Origin: Plantago major
Lineage: Eukaryota > Streptophyta > Magnoliopsida > Lamiales > Plantaginaceae
DNA: 64,000 nt
Reading direction: 5' to 3'
NCBI GenBank assembly: GCA_026545765.1
Contig: CM048841.1
Coordinates: 99,405,352 to 99,469,351, forward strand
The notes beneath the pieces were generated by a model, which was not told the DNA's origin, searched no databases, and saw only the letters and a list, made by a program, of their open reading frames with translations. A program made the position numbers and the translations under genes. Below, one piece after another: positions 1-12,043 of the stretch; within the stretch, counting starts at the first letter, position 1, and every line of letters begins with the position of its first letter.

Positions 1-1448
1 AATGCGCCTCGCCTTAGGAGCTTTGGACACGAAGTATCATCCTAATGACCCTTGGAATCCTCTCTGCCAAACCCCAACGGACGGATGCTTCTCTTGAGCA
101 CGAAAAGAAAGCGATGATGGCGATATATTCCGTTACCTCAAGGATGGTACTTTACCGTGGATCCTAGAGGCGGGAAGATTCAATGTCGAGCTAACAGATA
201 CTTTATTCTGGAAGAAGATCTTTACAAAAGATCCTACAGCGGAACTCACATGAGGTGCCTAGATCCTCAAGAAGCGAGAACTGTGATGGAAGAAATCCAC
301 GCCGGAAGTTGTGGAAGTCATTTTGGAGGAAGAACTTTGGCGCAAAAGATCATAAGGCAAGGATACTATTGGCCAACTATTGACATAGATGCTGCCAACA
401 TCGCCCGCACCTGTGAAGACTGCCAATACTATGCCAACATACCACACCAACTACAACCTATATTCAATCATAGCATGCCCATTTGATCAATGGGGCATAG
501 ACATAGTTGGTCCCTTTCCGCGAGGAACACATCAAAAGAAGTTCTTGATAGTGGCAGTGGAATACTTCACTAAGTGGGTCGAAGCTGAAGCAGTGTCAAC
601 CATCATAGAAAGCAGGGTTCGGACATTCATTTGGAAGAACATCATCTGCCGGTTTGGAATCCCACGAGTGCTAGTTTCAGACAATGGAGCACAATTTTCT
701 GGGTCAAGACTGAAGGAGTGGCTTCAGTCCTTCAAAATAGAACAACGCTTTACTTCCATCACACACCCAAGCATGTGGTTCGGGAAGCCACCAACAAGAC
801 CATAAAAAAAATTTGAGAGAGAAGAGAGAGAAGAAGAACCCAAAGGATGTGATGGGGATGATCGTCTTCCTTTGTCTTCTCGTCGACACAAGAAACACAC
901 ACCAACTGGCCACCCCCCCTAAATGGTCGGGTGGAAGCACCCAAGACCATAGTCAAAATTTTTTGAAGGTTGAGAACTTCCTTCCAAAGGCGGTTGGTGG
1001 TGGGATCTCGGTCCTCGGCGCGCGAACGGCGCGAGCGGGCCCCACAAGAAACACAACTCTCTCGGTCTATGGATCCGGCGGTCATCCTTCCGGAAGCGAT
1101 GGTGGCAACCGGAGAATCCAAGAATACAACCCAGTTGATAATGAGATCGCAAGGATCTATGACCTTGAGCTCCTTGAAGACAAGCGCGATAAGGCATTGG
1201 CCAACATCCTTGTACCAAGCCGACCGCTCGAGCTTCTGATAAACGTGTCTTTCCCAAGGACATACAAGTTGGAGACTTAGTCCTCGGAAGAGCCGATATA
1301 CTAAGTCATGTGGGAAACTTAAGCCCAGTGGGAAGGACCGTACAAAGTTAGGGCAAGAGTTAATGGAAGCTTTGAACTAGAAGATGAGCAAGGGCGGGCC
1401 TTGAAGAGAACTTGGAATGCCAAGAATCTCCAAAAGTTTTACACTTAG
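1..1448 (+). pseudogene. pol 3' end: RNase H tail, integrase zinc finger and core (element A)
   Basis: The translated pieces show the H2C2 zinc-binding region (157-486, with HAGSCGSH and CEDCQ), the integrase core (389-805, with WGIDIVGPF and VSDNGAQF carrying the first two acidic residues) and a C-terminal piece ending NAKNLQKFYT at 1448. The third catalytic residue region (ITHPS onward, about 760-800) is out of frame, and 800-1080 is scrambled relative to element B. Several breaks sit where B has CAG or CTG and A has CG (for example near position 10 and near 100). Some of the frameshifts may therefore be consensus errors rather than decay. Confidence 0.85.
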
Positions 1449-3949
1449 AGAAGGAGTGTGGCAACGACTGTCACCTTCCTTTATCTTGTCGATCTGTTTT
1501 TTGTGTTTGTTTTTTGAAAAGGCCTCGAAGCCCTCAAGTTGTAATTCGATTTCCGTCAAATCAATACAACTGTGATTTCATAAACATTGTTAATAATCAT
1601 GTCCTTCGAATCTCATGATTCGAACAGGCCATGAAGATATTTAACTACTCGATCCGAAACTAGATCTTACACTGATCCGGATCGGATTAACACAATCAAA
1701 CAGTGTCCGACCTTGACAAAGGCAAGTACGATTTTGTTAAAACAGGAGTACAGAATTACAAAGTCAGGGTCCGAAGAGCCCTAATCGAGCTTACAAAAAA
1801 CAAGCTCCTATTCTATCTCTTTTCTACTTCTACAGCGAAGCTTCTTAATTAACCCTGGTCTACAGAACCAAACCCCGTCCGAGCACTATTAACTTTATCT
1901 GTGGGCGCTCCGAAGGAAGAAGGAATTCCACCATCCCAACTTTGATTGCTTACTAACAAAGATTTCGAAGCCCCCTTCGGACGATCTAAAGACTAACAGC
2001 AGCCGGACGAGATAACTGAAGCCATTCAATCCTTCCAGAAAGGATACTTCATCACTTCTGAACGAAAGAGAGCTCCGAAGCAAGCAAGAAGCACTATAAC
2101 AATCCGGATCGCCTTTTACCAAATACTATAAATACATCCCAGATTCAGAGTATTTAGAAGGCGACCAACCCGGATAGTTGGATTAACCCAAGTCACTCCG
2201 GAGGCTCCCGTTGGTCCAAGTCCCAACAAGACCGGCATAGTCAGGAACTCCGTCCCAGAATTGCAAGTCGCTCCCTCGAGCCTTCAATTCTGGAACACAG
2301 CCACCAACAAAGCCGAGCTGCTCGGACGAAAGACCTTATGTGTAAGACAAACGAGTTACCAGAAAGGTTACTTCCGGAAGTCCCCAATGATCCGACTCCA
2401 AACAAGCTCAAGACCTTCGGGACTCCTTTCCGAGTGCAAGTAGCTCCCTCGAGCCTTCAATCCGGAAACAAAGTCACCAATAACCGAATCGCCGGATACG
2501 TATCTTCAAGGACGAGCTAAAAGACCTACTAAAAGGGATACATCTCCCTCAATCCGAGAAACGAACAACTAGACACAGCAGGATTGGTAGAAAGCCTTCC
2601 AACATCTCGGGCGGTTTTTTACGACCAAATCACGAAATACTGGAAGGGATTCTACCAAACCAATTATGCCGACTTATGCCCAGGCACATACCCAGAGCGG
2701 AATGCCTCGGATGCATTGAGGTTCAAAAACAACTATTTGAAGATCCCCAAACCATCCAGCTAATCTACCTCTCCGGGGCTAAAAGTCACGAATATAGACC
2801 ACAGCCCCGGAGAAAGAAGATTAGCCTGACGATCAGAGGAATTGATGGGCAAAGATTTCAGGCCTCGCTCGGCACGGACCGTATCCTCGAAGATCCGAGG
2901 CTGGCTATCCGAGCAATTTAATTTCCAAAACTCTCACCGTGAACCAACCCGGGTAGACTTCCGAAGCATCGGAGAAACCCTTGGGACAAGATCACGTGCA
3001 AGAGTGATGGTATAAACATGCTCGCCAGCCGCTCGGACTCGAGCTCCGGACCTTTGGTTACTATAAAAGGGAGAAATGCCCTACTGGAAAGCCGTACAAA
3101 GCAGGGGTATATATAGAAAGAGAGGACCAATTAGAAGCGGACACATGTCCCAGCTAGCTACCGGAAATGGGCTTGGGCCGAACATGGGCCTGGCTCTTCG
3201 GCTTCCATTGACCCAACCCAATAATCCATCCATATGGTCGGGCACATTGACTAAGTTACTCACTCGAACGTATCAAGCTCGGGGCTGACATAACAACATC
3301 CGAAGCAACTGTGATTCGTATAGAGTCACCCTGTACTTAATGATGATCATCTTTTCACTATCTCACAAGTCTGTATGACTCGGGATAACACACCAAGTCA
3401 ACGTCCGAATCGTCACTACTTATCACGATACAAGGAAATTCTCTTTCTCGCTAGCCTTGTCACTCTAAGACGTGGCTCCGAACCGTTCGTGATCCGGTTT
3501 ATTTCTATTAAAGATTCCGATTCGGATGGGCACAATGGTTGATCGTCCCCCAAGACCCGCACAGGAGAATTTGCATCAGGCAAATTAACGTTCTGGCGGT
3601 TTAAATCTCAAGGGTCCGAACCCATTATCCGAGTGTACGAGAGTTGATGAGTTACTAAGCAAATACGAAATTAAATGCGCAAGAATGTAAACAACAACAT
3701 TAGTATTTCAGTGACAAAAATAGTTCCGAGCCACCAAGGGGCCCGAACCAACAACATTCATCAAGACAAGTATATGTTTATACAACAAAAGATGACGAGC
3801 AAAAAAGACAACATTGCTTTTAGGCCCGAAGGCACCCTACTACAAAAAACCCGGGGCATACCCCGTCTTTACTGCCTTCGCCGCTCGGACGAACTAGGTT
3901 GAGACCGAGAGGGGCCACCCGTATCCTTCTCCGGAGGCGCCTGACCTTG
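1449..3949. other. Spacer between pol and antisense gene, element A
   Basis: I see no credible gene here. The stretch aligns with 48489-50906 of element B and more distantly with 28568-30750 of element C, so it is a conserved part of the element rather than flanking DNA. Short open frames on either strand are not shared among the copies. It contains an imperfect two-copy tandem duplication near 2262 and 2435. Confidence 0.75.
2262..2520. repeat. Two-copy ~173-bp tandem duplication in spacer A
   Basis: The motif TGCAAGT followed by GCTCCCTCGAGCCTTCAAT occurs at 2262 and again at 2435, with further similarity after each. Element B has the same arrangement at 49263 and 49439 (offset about 176). 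Confidence 0.7.
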
Positions 3950-6812
3950 CTATTGGGCTGCCTGGGCTAATCTCCGTTCTCTCCGAGCCTCAACCTCTTT
4001 CAGGAAGGACGGACATTGCTGCATCAAATCTAGGTCGCGATCGAAGCCATGAACGGGCCCAGGCAGAGTCAGCCAGTCTCGGTTGTGTTCCAAGTGATCC
4101 TCCAAAGGAACGAAAACACTGGACATAAGCACTCGAGGGACGAAGGGTGGGAGATACGAACCGCCATGGTTGTACTTCTTGCCCTCCGACTCGTCGCAGA
4201 CCAGCTCCACAAATTCACATTTGAGCAGGTCTTCATCCAAGACACCCTCCGCAACAAAGTCCGAGCCATCTCCATTCTTAAAGGCGGACACTCCCTCAGA
4301 CTCCAAGTCGCAGTCATCCGGTATCCAACCCTTCCTCCGGCACTGGTCCACAGCTGCATCAAACCCATCTTGACGGGCCTCATCATACTTCGACTCGAAC
4401 AAAAACTTGCAGGAGTCCGAAGCAAGGAAATCTTGGCGCCCTCCTGGGACCCGAAGCTCCTTGACATCATATCTTTGAAAGTCCGAGAGACACCCGAACT
4501 CGTCAAACTATCTTGGTGCACTTTCAAGTCGTCTCAAAGATCGAATGGCACTTTTCATCTTGGCCGTCTCCGACTCGGCCTCTGTTTAGCGACTATGGCC
4601 TTCTTTAGCGCTCAGTCTTTGTTCAACAGGATGTTTCAATCGCCTGGGCCTCGATTTGGCCAAATCCTCTTCTAGGGTAGCCCTCGGCGACTACGAGGAG
4701 CATGCTTCCACGGCGGAGAAGCTAAAAATGAGATATCACAAACGTTTAGATATCTCCGAATCGCAGAAGATAACAAAATAACCAAAACACTTACTTACCT
4801 TGCGTTGGCGGCAACCCACTCTGAACTCCGCTCCAACTCCGGGGCAACGGTCGAGCAACTTCAAAGATCCGAATCCAAGCGCTCGCTCATCTTCCCGCCT
4901 TTTTTAGCGGAGGATTCGACCTTCGGGGCGCTTTTTGCGATGGCTCGATCCGCTTGCGGGAGGATCTCGGGACACGGATCTTGGAGGCTTCTTGAGCCCT
5001 TAGAACCGCCACCTTACCTGTCGGAGTAGGGATAGTTTGGGCCTCTTCGCCCGCAGACTCTCGAGATTCCTCCACTCGGAACACGGCGGATTTCTTGGTT
5101 CTTCCATCGGAATACGGTGGAAGTCTTGATAATCTGGGTCCGGAACCTCTGCTAACTCCTTCATTGCGCAAAGATTTTGTTGACGCTTGACTCCGCATGG
5201 TTGACATCGTATACTCGAACCAAAAGCTACACATCCGAATGATAGAGAGTTAAAACCATTAGCTACACATCCGAATGACAAAAAGCTACACTTGCGTAAT
5301 AAATAGACAAGAATCTGAACCAATCGGGCAACCACCCCGATTAAAGAAGGATCACTTACTCAGTCCTCCATATCATCGCATAAAAGGGCTCGGACAAACC
5401 GGCTAAATGCGGAAGAGGTGACATATCGACCCTCGGAAGAAGTACTTTCCGGATCTTGACTCGATGGAGCTTGCATCCACAAAGGATGTTCGTGCGGTGG
5501 CTTCAATCTGGCGGCTTGCCTCGGAAGAACTTTTTCTCAAAATGCCACGTGGCCTCTCCTCTTGGATTGGCGGGTTTCAATGCGGGCTTTGCGAAAATAT
5601 ACCTCTTAAACCATTGAATTCCCAACGAGGGCGGTCAAAAAGCGTATGCGCTGGCGACATCTACGACGTATAGAACCATGTGTTCCTATTACTTACACTT
5701 ATGTTGAATAATTTACGAAAATTATCGAATGTGACCGGATGCCTTTATATTCACATAAGACCCGAAGCACATCGATTTCCGAGGAGTTGGGATGATCAGT
5801 GCGGACTCAACCCCATCTGTTAAAATCTCCGAAACTTCGGACGTCTGGGTAGCCGCCACCCATGATGGAGACTTATCTCATAGACACACATGTATCCGGA
5901 GGCGGATTGTAGAACGCATGAGATTAAATGCAGGATGAGAATCTCCACACACTCCGGGATCTCATATCTCCTCCGGAGCTCATCCACTTCCTGGGCTCGG
6001 ATGGTTGAGGCACAAGTAGGCAACGTACCGTCTTCATTCAACTCGCCCTCCGGATCGGGGTGCATGACCTCGTCTTTAGACCGAGGGAACTTTACTTGGA
6101 ATACGTCCTCACCCTTCCTCAGCCTCTCCGGACGCTCTTCCTCAGCCATCTGCCGACTCGGCCCTGCTTGCCCAGCAGATTCCACACGGAGCATATGAGC
6201 GGATGGCTCTACACCTTCTTCCTCTTCGGAACCAGAATCTTGGGCCCACACACCTTCTTCTGCCTCATCTTCTTCGGATGAGGACGCTAACTCTACGACA
6301 GTCTGAAGAGGCACAGCGGCTTGCACACGATCCTCCTCACCCTCTTCGAAGATGCCCAAATTGGGAGGTGCTTCCGAGGTATCATGAACTTCCTCGATGA
6401 TCGGCGCCTGCGGATCCGGAACGAACGGGACTCGATTAGGATTACTCCTAAAATTATAACCAAGGTTGCGAATTAAAGATCGGATCTCTACCGGAAGTTC
6501 GGATTCTTGGCCAGCCCGACCCGGGCGACGAGTTCCTATAACTCGCGAACTTGTTTCTTGAGCCGCTACAATAACCTGCACATGGGACACTCGCAGGTAA
6601 TCCCGACGCCTCGGAGGACCAGGATCCGGAACAACTAACCGAAGTAAGGAACTTACCTCGGGCTCTTCCCGGCTCGGATGGGGCGCTTGTTCCACCTCCA
6701 TTACTTCGTCGTCATCTACGATCTCAATTTCCTCGGAGCTATCGGTTAAAGATATCGCTTCGGAGTCATATCCCTCAGCCTCGGATCGATTTTGGCTATC
6801 ACTCTCGGATAT
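3950..6812 (-). pseudogene. Antisense gene of Tat element A (Transposase_28-like N-terminus, coiled-coil C-terminus)
   Basis: This is an opposite-strand gene between pol and the 3' LTR. The N-terminal part (to about 5820) is acidic and serine-rich, followed by a region resembling the plant 'putative gypsy type transposon' family (Pfam Transposase_28), recognisable by PPPGY-like text and a YEISLHHGWRLP segment. The C-terminal part (3950-4402) holds a conserved block with ESKYDEARQDGFD and KKYNHGG, also present in B and C. By comparison with B the start is expected right after a CCCTAG splice acceptor at 6812, but here the codon reads ATA instead of ATG. Frame is lost near 5880 and in the middle exon (4887-5234). 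The function of the product is unknown. Confidence 0.75.
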
Positions 6813-7244
6813 CCTAGGGAAAGGAGAAAACAATTTCGTAAGCTTTAAGATGGCAGTCCGAGAGGTCGTTTATGTATATTAAAGTGGTCAGTTTATAGCC
6901 AACACTACTGGCTTTCCCAGGCAAAGTTAGTTCGGAGTCAGTACGATGCTGATTCGGCGTTAGTCAACATTGAGAACGTATGGAGTATTAGAACTATAAT
7001 ACACATCATAAGCATGCATCCGAACCAAGGGAAGATGAAAGACAACACAGAGAATTTAATCATAAGACGAGACAAGTGAACTTACTTGGACTCGGATGGT
7101 TGGATAGAGATGTCTGGATTTTGTACGAGATTACACGTTTCGAACCTCTTGATTGCTCGCTTCAGATCGTTGGACGTCGCTTCGGATATACTTAGAATGC
7201 GAAAATTCTCTCTCTAACGGTGAGAAATGAAGACTGCCAACCCC

Positions 7245-7255
7245 TCTATTTATAG
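7245..7255 (-). promoter_or_regulatory. TATA box of antisense gene, element A
   Basis: On the minus strand this reads CTATAAATAGA inside a near-palindrome (CCTCTATTTATAGAGG). It lies about 430 bp upstream of the antisense coding start and is conserved at the same place in element B (54311-54321). A strong donor-like GTAAGT lies downstream near 7086, as in B. Confidence 0.55.
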
Positions 7256-7890
7256 AGGGTCATATTTGGAACACCAACCGTCACGATTTTTCGGGATTAA
7301 ATCTCAATCGAAGATCAAGGTTTATCCAACGGCATACTACAATTATACCAAGTGAAATGACGAATTGGTACAACAAATTTATCTCGCGGATAGACGAATA
7401 CAACAACTATCCCACTCTCGGGCAGCAGACAACACGAGAGTTCCGGATTATCATCTTCTCGGACGCCTAGCGGCTTATCAGTCCAACATAACTTGTCCAC
7501 ACGAGGAACCTCTTCCACTCGGACGATAATCCTTCGCATCATCTCTTAACAACAGAGTTCGGTCTGAATGGGACACGCACCTACGGTCCAACCCGTAGCT
7601 TATCAAAGGTACACTACCGATGTTCGGAGCCTAAACTTGGTCTCGCTTACAAATACCCCTTTTTTTCTTTTTCAAACTTTGTTGCACTTCGGACCCTGTC
7701 CCTCGAACGGCATCAACGTTGAAAAAAGAAAAAAGGGGGGGGGGGGAGAGACTAAGTCAATGGCCACACGAAGTACGGATTACACCTTTTTTCAACAAGA
7801 TCGAAACGGATTGGATTGAAGAACGGATTTTTCCCTCAAAACAGCTTCCCAAACCAATAGTTCCACAACTATCTTCTACTAAGATACTTG

Positions 7891-7907
7891 GAAACTAGGG
7901 AGACATA
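7891..7907 (+). other. Polypurine tract, element A
   Basis: A purine-rich GAAACTAGGGAGACATA lies directly before the LTR start TGTTGATACGG. Element B has the equivalent at the same place. This is the expected plus-strand primer site. Confidence 0.7.
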
Positions 7908-8842
7908 TGTTGATACGGAAATATGTCCAATCCGTCATAAAGGACCTAGGAACGAATCCTAAGGCGTCATAAGTCATCCAATGGATCCGAGACACTTTAG
8001 TCCGAGCCAATGGTCCGATCCGGGCTGACCATCCATGGCCCGACCCACCCTAAAAGAGAGGAACAAAGGATCTGGGACCTACTAAATCCGACCCAGGAAC
8101 CTTGGGTTCGACCCACCTTGGTCCGAGCCTCTATGGGAAAGGAGACACAGTGCTTAGTCAGTACCCTCTCCGACCCAAGGCCTCCGATACGGACGACCAC
8201 TCGGATCCGGCATGGCAGATCTCACAAGTCACCAAGCAGCCAGGCACCAGAGAGTAGGGTGTCTGAACCTAGAGTTCCGAATCGGAAGAGATGGGCAGAC
8301 TTAGGAGAACTTCCTCATCTGACTACCCGGCAGTCCGGATCGAGCATCCGGACCAACCTCTCGAACACAGGACCTCGGCAGACCTTGTCACATCCTCAAA
8401 AACTCATCCAATAATGACTAAACTACCCCTAAGGCCCAAAGTGGCATGGGCTAAGCATCATTATTGGGCTATGGGCCTAAGACAAGCCTTGGTGGCTCAA
8501 TCGTAGCCTTACACTTGGCGCAATCCTAGCAAGGCCTTCCATTTTGATGATAGCCTATAAATAAGGCACACATCCCCACAAGAACGAGTAAGTCACATCA
8601 CGACCCCAATCCCGAGCACTATACAGAGTTGATCTTCAGTCACTCTCGAGTAAAGTCTCATCCCGGTTTGACACTTAGCAAACCAGGCACTAACCCCCCA
8701 CTCAAGTGTGCAGGTCCTTACCGAAGCAGTTGGTCGCTGGTTCTTACGCCCTGGTCCTTACCTAGCAAGGAGCTTCTTACCTTGACACCCATTGGTGGAG
8801 TTAAAATATAATCTAAGTAGTTGGGGAGTTACACCCTCAACA
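7908..8842 (+). repeat. 3' LTR of element A (935 bp)
   Basis: It begins TGTTGATACGGAAATATG and ends ACCCTCAACA, giving TG...CA termini. It aligns with both LTRs of element B (41462-42407 and 54953-55904). A TATA-like CTATAAATAAGG lies at 8555-8566, followed by the expected transcription start and R region. Next to it at 8843 begins Athila-like sequence. Confidence 0.9.
8555..8566 (+). promoter_or_regulatory. LTR TATA box, element A
   Basis: CTATAAATAAGG is conserved at the same place in both LTRs of element B (42098-42109 and 55591-55602). Confidence 0.6.
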
Positions 8843-9019
8843 TCAACGCCAGTTGAGTGCAAACCTTTTGCATCTTGTGAATTTAACGCTTACAATGGTA
8901 GAGTTTGGTCACTTGGAAGATTGACTCGTTTGTGTGTTATTATATGTCGTAGTCTAAGTCCAGTTGTCTTTAATTTGTTTGTTTGCTCGGGGACGAGCAA
9001 AGGTTCGGTTTGGGGATTT
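8843..9019 (+). mobile_element. Athila-like internal 3' tail and polypurine tract
   Basis: Positions about 8880-9019 match the reverse complement of 19443-19580. It ends in AGGTTCGGTTTGGGGATTT directly before an LTR start TGATGAGACAA at 9020. Tails of the type GGACGAGCAAAGG...TTTGGGG before the 3' LTR are usual in Athila-type elements. It is truncated at its left side against the LTR of element A. Confidence 0.65.
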
Positions 9020-10310
9020 TGATGAGACAATATTCTAACGTCTCAATTGGTCCTTTTTAGCGGTCTTTGTGAGTCTTTGTCTTTAGTTTTGTAGTCTTTT
9101 TAGTTCGTTTTTACGCTTTGGTGTTTTGTTTATATTTTGTAGAAATCTATGTCTTTTGAGCCGAATGAGAACAAGCTGTTTAGCATGGCTCGCCGCGGCG
9201 AGGAATTCAGTCCGCCGAGGCGAGATTTTACGAGCTTGCAACTGGGAATTGATAGAAGGCTCGCCGCGGTGAGGAATTCAGTTTGCCGCGGCGAGATTTA
9301 GCGAGTGATCATCTTCTGAGATTTAAGAAGACTCGCCGCGGCGAAGGAATTGGTCCGCCGTGGCAAGATTTTGCGAATGGAGCCTCTGTTTAGAAGATTG
9401 AAGCTTGCCGCGGTGGAGGATTCAGTCCGCCGCGGCGAGATTTTGCGAACTGGATATATAATCGATTAAGAAGGCTCACCGAGGCGAGCTATTCCTTCCG
9501 CCGCGGCGAGAGACGCAGAATTAGTTTTGTTTTCCTTATTAGATTAGAATTTTGATTCTTTTCTTTCATACTTCTTTTAACCTAGTTTTGAGAAAAACTC
9601 CAAGATACACACATTGACATTGAGACATCTTTGGAGCTTGGTTATTTATTGATTTTATTCATCAAGATTATTGGTATTGATTTCTCCATTGCCTTGTTCT
9701 TTACAATTCGTTCTTTATCTTATCGATTGAATTGTATGTTATTGCATGCGAGTTTATCATCTATGTTTCACATGATTATTACCATGAATCTTTGCATGCA
9801 ATCATCAATTATGAGTTGCTAAACACCTTTGAATACAGTAGTATGTGAAGATTATGCATATTCGTTTCTAGGGTTTTGGATTCACTCATATAGGTTAGTC
9901 TCGTATAAAATCTTCGTAAAAACCTTCAATTCGATAAGTCCGTATTAAATTCTCTAAATTGTTCATGTTTAAGGATCGTGAATTGACGACTTACGATTTC
10001 TCCAGTATAATATTTTCTAAGAATAATTGGTTGAATCGAATTGATTGATTTACTGTACAACGACCGTGTGACAAATATGAGTGTTATCCCTAGTTCGAAT
10101 TAGCATAATTGGATCTTGCTACTGTATTCATTCTTCTCTCATTGTTCATCGTAATCTTAGCTTTAGTTAAACTAGTTAGAAGTACAACCAAATTATCAAT
10201 CAAATTGTTACTCGCAAGTATCTGTTTACTCTCACTACTACGTAGCTTAATTAATTCCCTAGAGAACGATACCGAGTTAAGCATAGTCTACAATAGAGCT
10301 TATTCTCTTA
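9020..10310 (+). repeat. Athila-like LTR, plus orientation (right end approximate)
   Basis: It starts TGATGAGACAATATTC after a polypurine tract and aligns in inverted orientation with the split LTR at 13276-13725 plus 18649-19442 (about 1.24 kb without its insertion). A TATA-like GATATATAATC lies at about 9453-9463. The expected terminal ...CATCA and a following primer-binding site are not found, so the right end is eroded or truncated near 10310. The open frame at 10109-10513 lies in and just past this LTR and is not a gene. Confidence 0.65.
9186..9515. repeat. Tandem ~70-bp repeats with CTCGCCGCGGCGAG palindromes
   Basis: About five imperfect units carry variants of the 14-bp perfect palindrome CTCGCCGCGGCGAG, each paired with a CCGCCGCGGCGAG half spaced by GGAATTCAGT-like text. 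They are GC-rich in an AT-rich LTR. A degenerate inverted copy lies at about 19050-19280, and one unit survives at 57073-57115. Confidence 0.75.
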
Positions 10311-11192
10311 AGTTATTTAGAGAAAAGGAAGGTGACTTTCGTCACAAAGGTGCCTCAAATACCTCATGCAATGTACTCAATCAGTTAAGTCGGAGGGGGC
10401 TTGTCCTTGCGCACAGCAACTTGTCGGAGCATACAACCAAACTTCTATATCACCACATATTTGCATACAATAAATTAGATGCTAATCAATTTGGTCACTA
10501 TGGACTCTTTTAGTCTCACTTTTTTAGTAGTGTCTGTTTTACCGAAGTCCGCACTTTTGTGCGTGTCAGTTTGGTATACGTGCCATCAACCCTCACGGTC
10601 AGATGGCTTTTTAGGACCACGCCGGTATACAGGTAGTATCTGAAACACACCTAACACGACTACGGTGGTGACAAGAACCACAGATACACTCCGAGACGAA
10701 TCAACTACTCAGGGGAAGTAATAAATATTACAAAAAATGAATAACAAACCTGTCAACATAGCAGATTTCTTCTCCCCAAACCGGTTCTTCGCAATGTACT
10801 GGCTTTTAATAAAATGAAACATGAAGAGCATGCCGTTCGTCATACTTAACTTAACTGAGTACACATGAGAATGAAAATGCACAGATAAGAGGGTTTGCAC
10901 TTCCCGAAAGGATCACACAAGCGCCGGTATAATATTTTTTCACCGGCTTTTTGGACTAAAGAGTTAAACAGATTTGCTATTTACAGGAGAAACAAACTTA
11001 TGGGGTTTTAAATCCACTATACCACCTCAGTTAAGTATCATGCAAAATATAAGCAGCAAGCAAATTTAACAATCACAATAGAAGCTTTCATAACTTGGAA
11101 GAACGACTCACGAAAGACTCTAGAGGGTAAAAGAAAAAATGACCGGAAAAGAAAAATGACCAAAACATACATAAAGTAAAGGACGAAAGACT
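10311..11192. other. Athila-like non-coding region between two opposed fragments
   Basis: I recognise no gene. The segment is repeated almost exactly at 57912-58790. A short hairpin GCCGGT...ACCGGC lies around 10923-10948. On the minus strand at 11240-11290 a GAGGACATGCTTGAGTTTAG-type tail with TTTGGGGAGGGGG is typical of the region after coding sequence in Athila-like elements. Confidence 0.5.
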
Positions 11193-11900
11193 CTAGAGAC
11201 TCAGGTAATAGAGAAAATGCAGACAAGACACTAGAGAGCACATTTCCCCCTCCCCAAACCTAAACTCAAGCATGTCCTCAAGCGTAGAGTGAAAAAGAAA
11301 ATAAAATGGGATCAACAGTGGCTTGCCTGCAGGTGTACCTTTACAGTCATGTACAAACTCTTCCGTGTTGGCTAACGGGTACTCTGGAAGTTCTTGGTTC
11401 TTCCGGTTGGTGCAGCTCTTTTTCTTCCCTGTTGATAAGTATGTATATAGGGGTCCGATTAATGCTCCTATGAATTTCCTGTTGTCAACCTGCAAAACAG
11501 AATATAATGGAGCAGAATAGGCTTTAAGTTCACGTGGCTTGCCTTGCACCTCGATTGTGCAGGTTCGGGCATGTAAATTCACCACCATGAGAGTCGAGCG
11601 GAGGAAGGGTCGCCCTAGAAGTAACATATCTTTTTCCATTTCCTTCCCTTTCACCCTCGGCGATTCCACTACCACAAAATCTGTCATCACCGTTACACCA
11701 TCCAGCTTAACCGGAACATCTTCCACAATCCCCATGCATCTGCTTCGGGTTCCACCAGCAAGAGTCATAAAGCATTTCCGCGGCTCCAATCCCTTTAAGC
11801 CTAAGTCTTCATAGGTGTCAAAAGTCATCAAACTGCAACTAGCACCAGTGTCGACTATTCCGGTAACTCCTTGAACACCCGATTGCCTACCAAGAATCAA
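11193..11900 (-). pseudogene. Athila-like retroviral-type aspartic protease region
   Basis: The 235-residue frame contains the active-site segment IVDTGASCSLMTF near its N-terminus and later LLGRPFLRS, which matches the aspartic protease fold (DTGA plus an ILGRPFL-type hydrophobic flap partner) of Ty3/gypsy polyproteins. It lies downstream of the gag fragments on the same strand. Reverse transcriptase, RNase H and integrase, which should follow, are absent. This element is therefore a deletion derivative. The last ~60 residues read into non-coding tail. A frame-broken second copy is at 58967-59362. Confidence 0.8.
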
Positions 11901-12043
11901 AACTATCGGAGTCGCTTATACTCTTTTCTGCCTTAGGAATTATTATGGTGGGGGGGGGGTCGGTTTTAGCAGTTTCTTGCTCCGCATTCGCCTCCTCTTC
12001 TGGAATCACGGAACTCGGTTCCTCAACTTCATCCCCTGTCGAT

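Larger units (their letters stand above)
1..8842 (+). mobile_element. Tat-like Ty3/gypsy retrotransposon A, 3' part
   Basis: This is the 3' portion of an LTR retrotransposon entering the window from the left. In order it has the end of pol (1-1448), a non-coding spacer (1449-3949), an antisense gene on the minus strand (3950-6833), a polypurine tract and the 3' LTR (7908-8842). The distance from pol stop to LTR (about 6.46 kb) equals that in element B (48488 to 54953), and the sequences align throughout, so A and B belong to one family. A long region after integrase carrying an opposite-strand gene is known for Tat-lineage elements. The 5' LTR, gag and RT lie outside the window. Confidence 0.9.

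Noticed and set aside
4049-4675. 208-residue plus-strand open frame in element A
   Set aside because: It is the shadow of the antisense gene's conserved C-terminal exon. The minus-strand frame is the one conserved in B and C.
10109-10513. 134-residue hydrophobic open frame, repeated at 57710-58114
   Set aside because: It lies in and just past an LTR end. Its conservation follows from the segmental duplication, and other copies of the LTR do not keep it.
10528-10534. CACTACTAAAAAAG on the minus strand as a third CACTA end
   Set aside because: No matching opposite end or subterminal repeats were found nearby.
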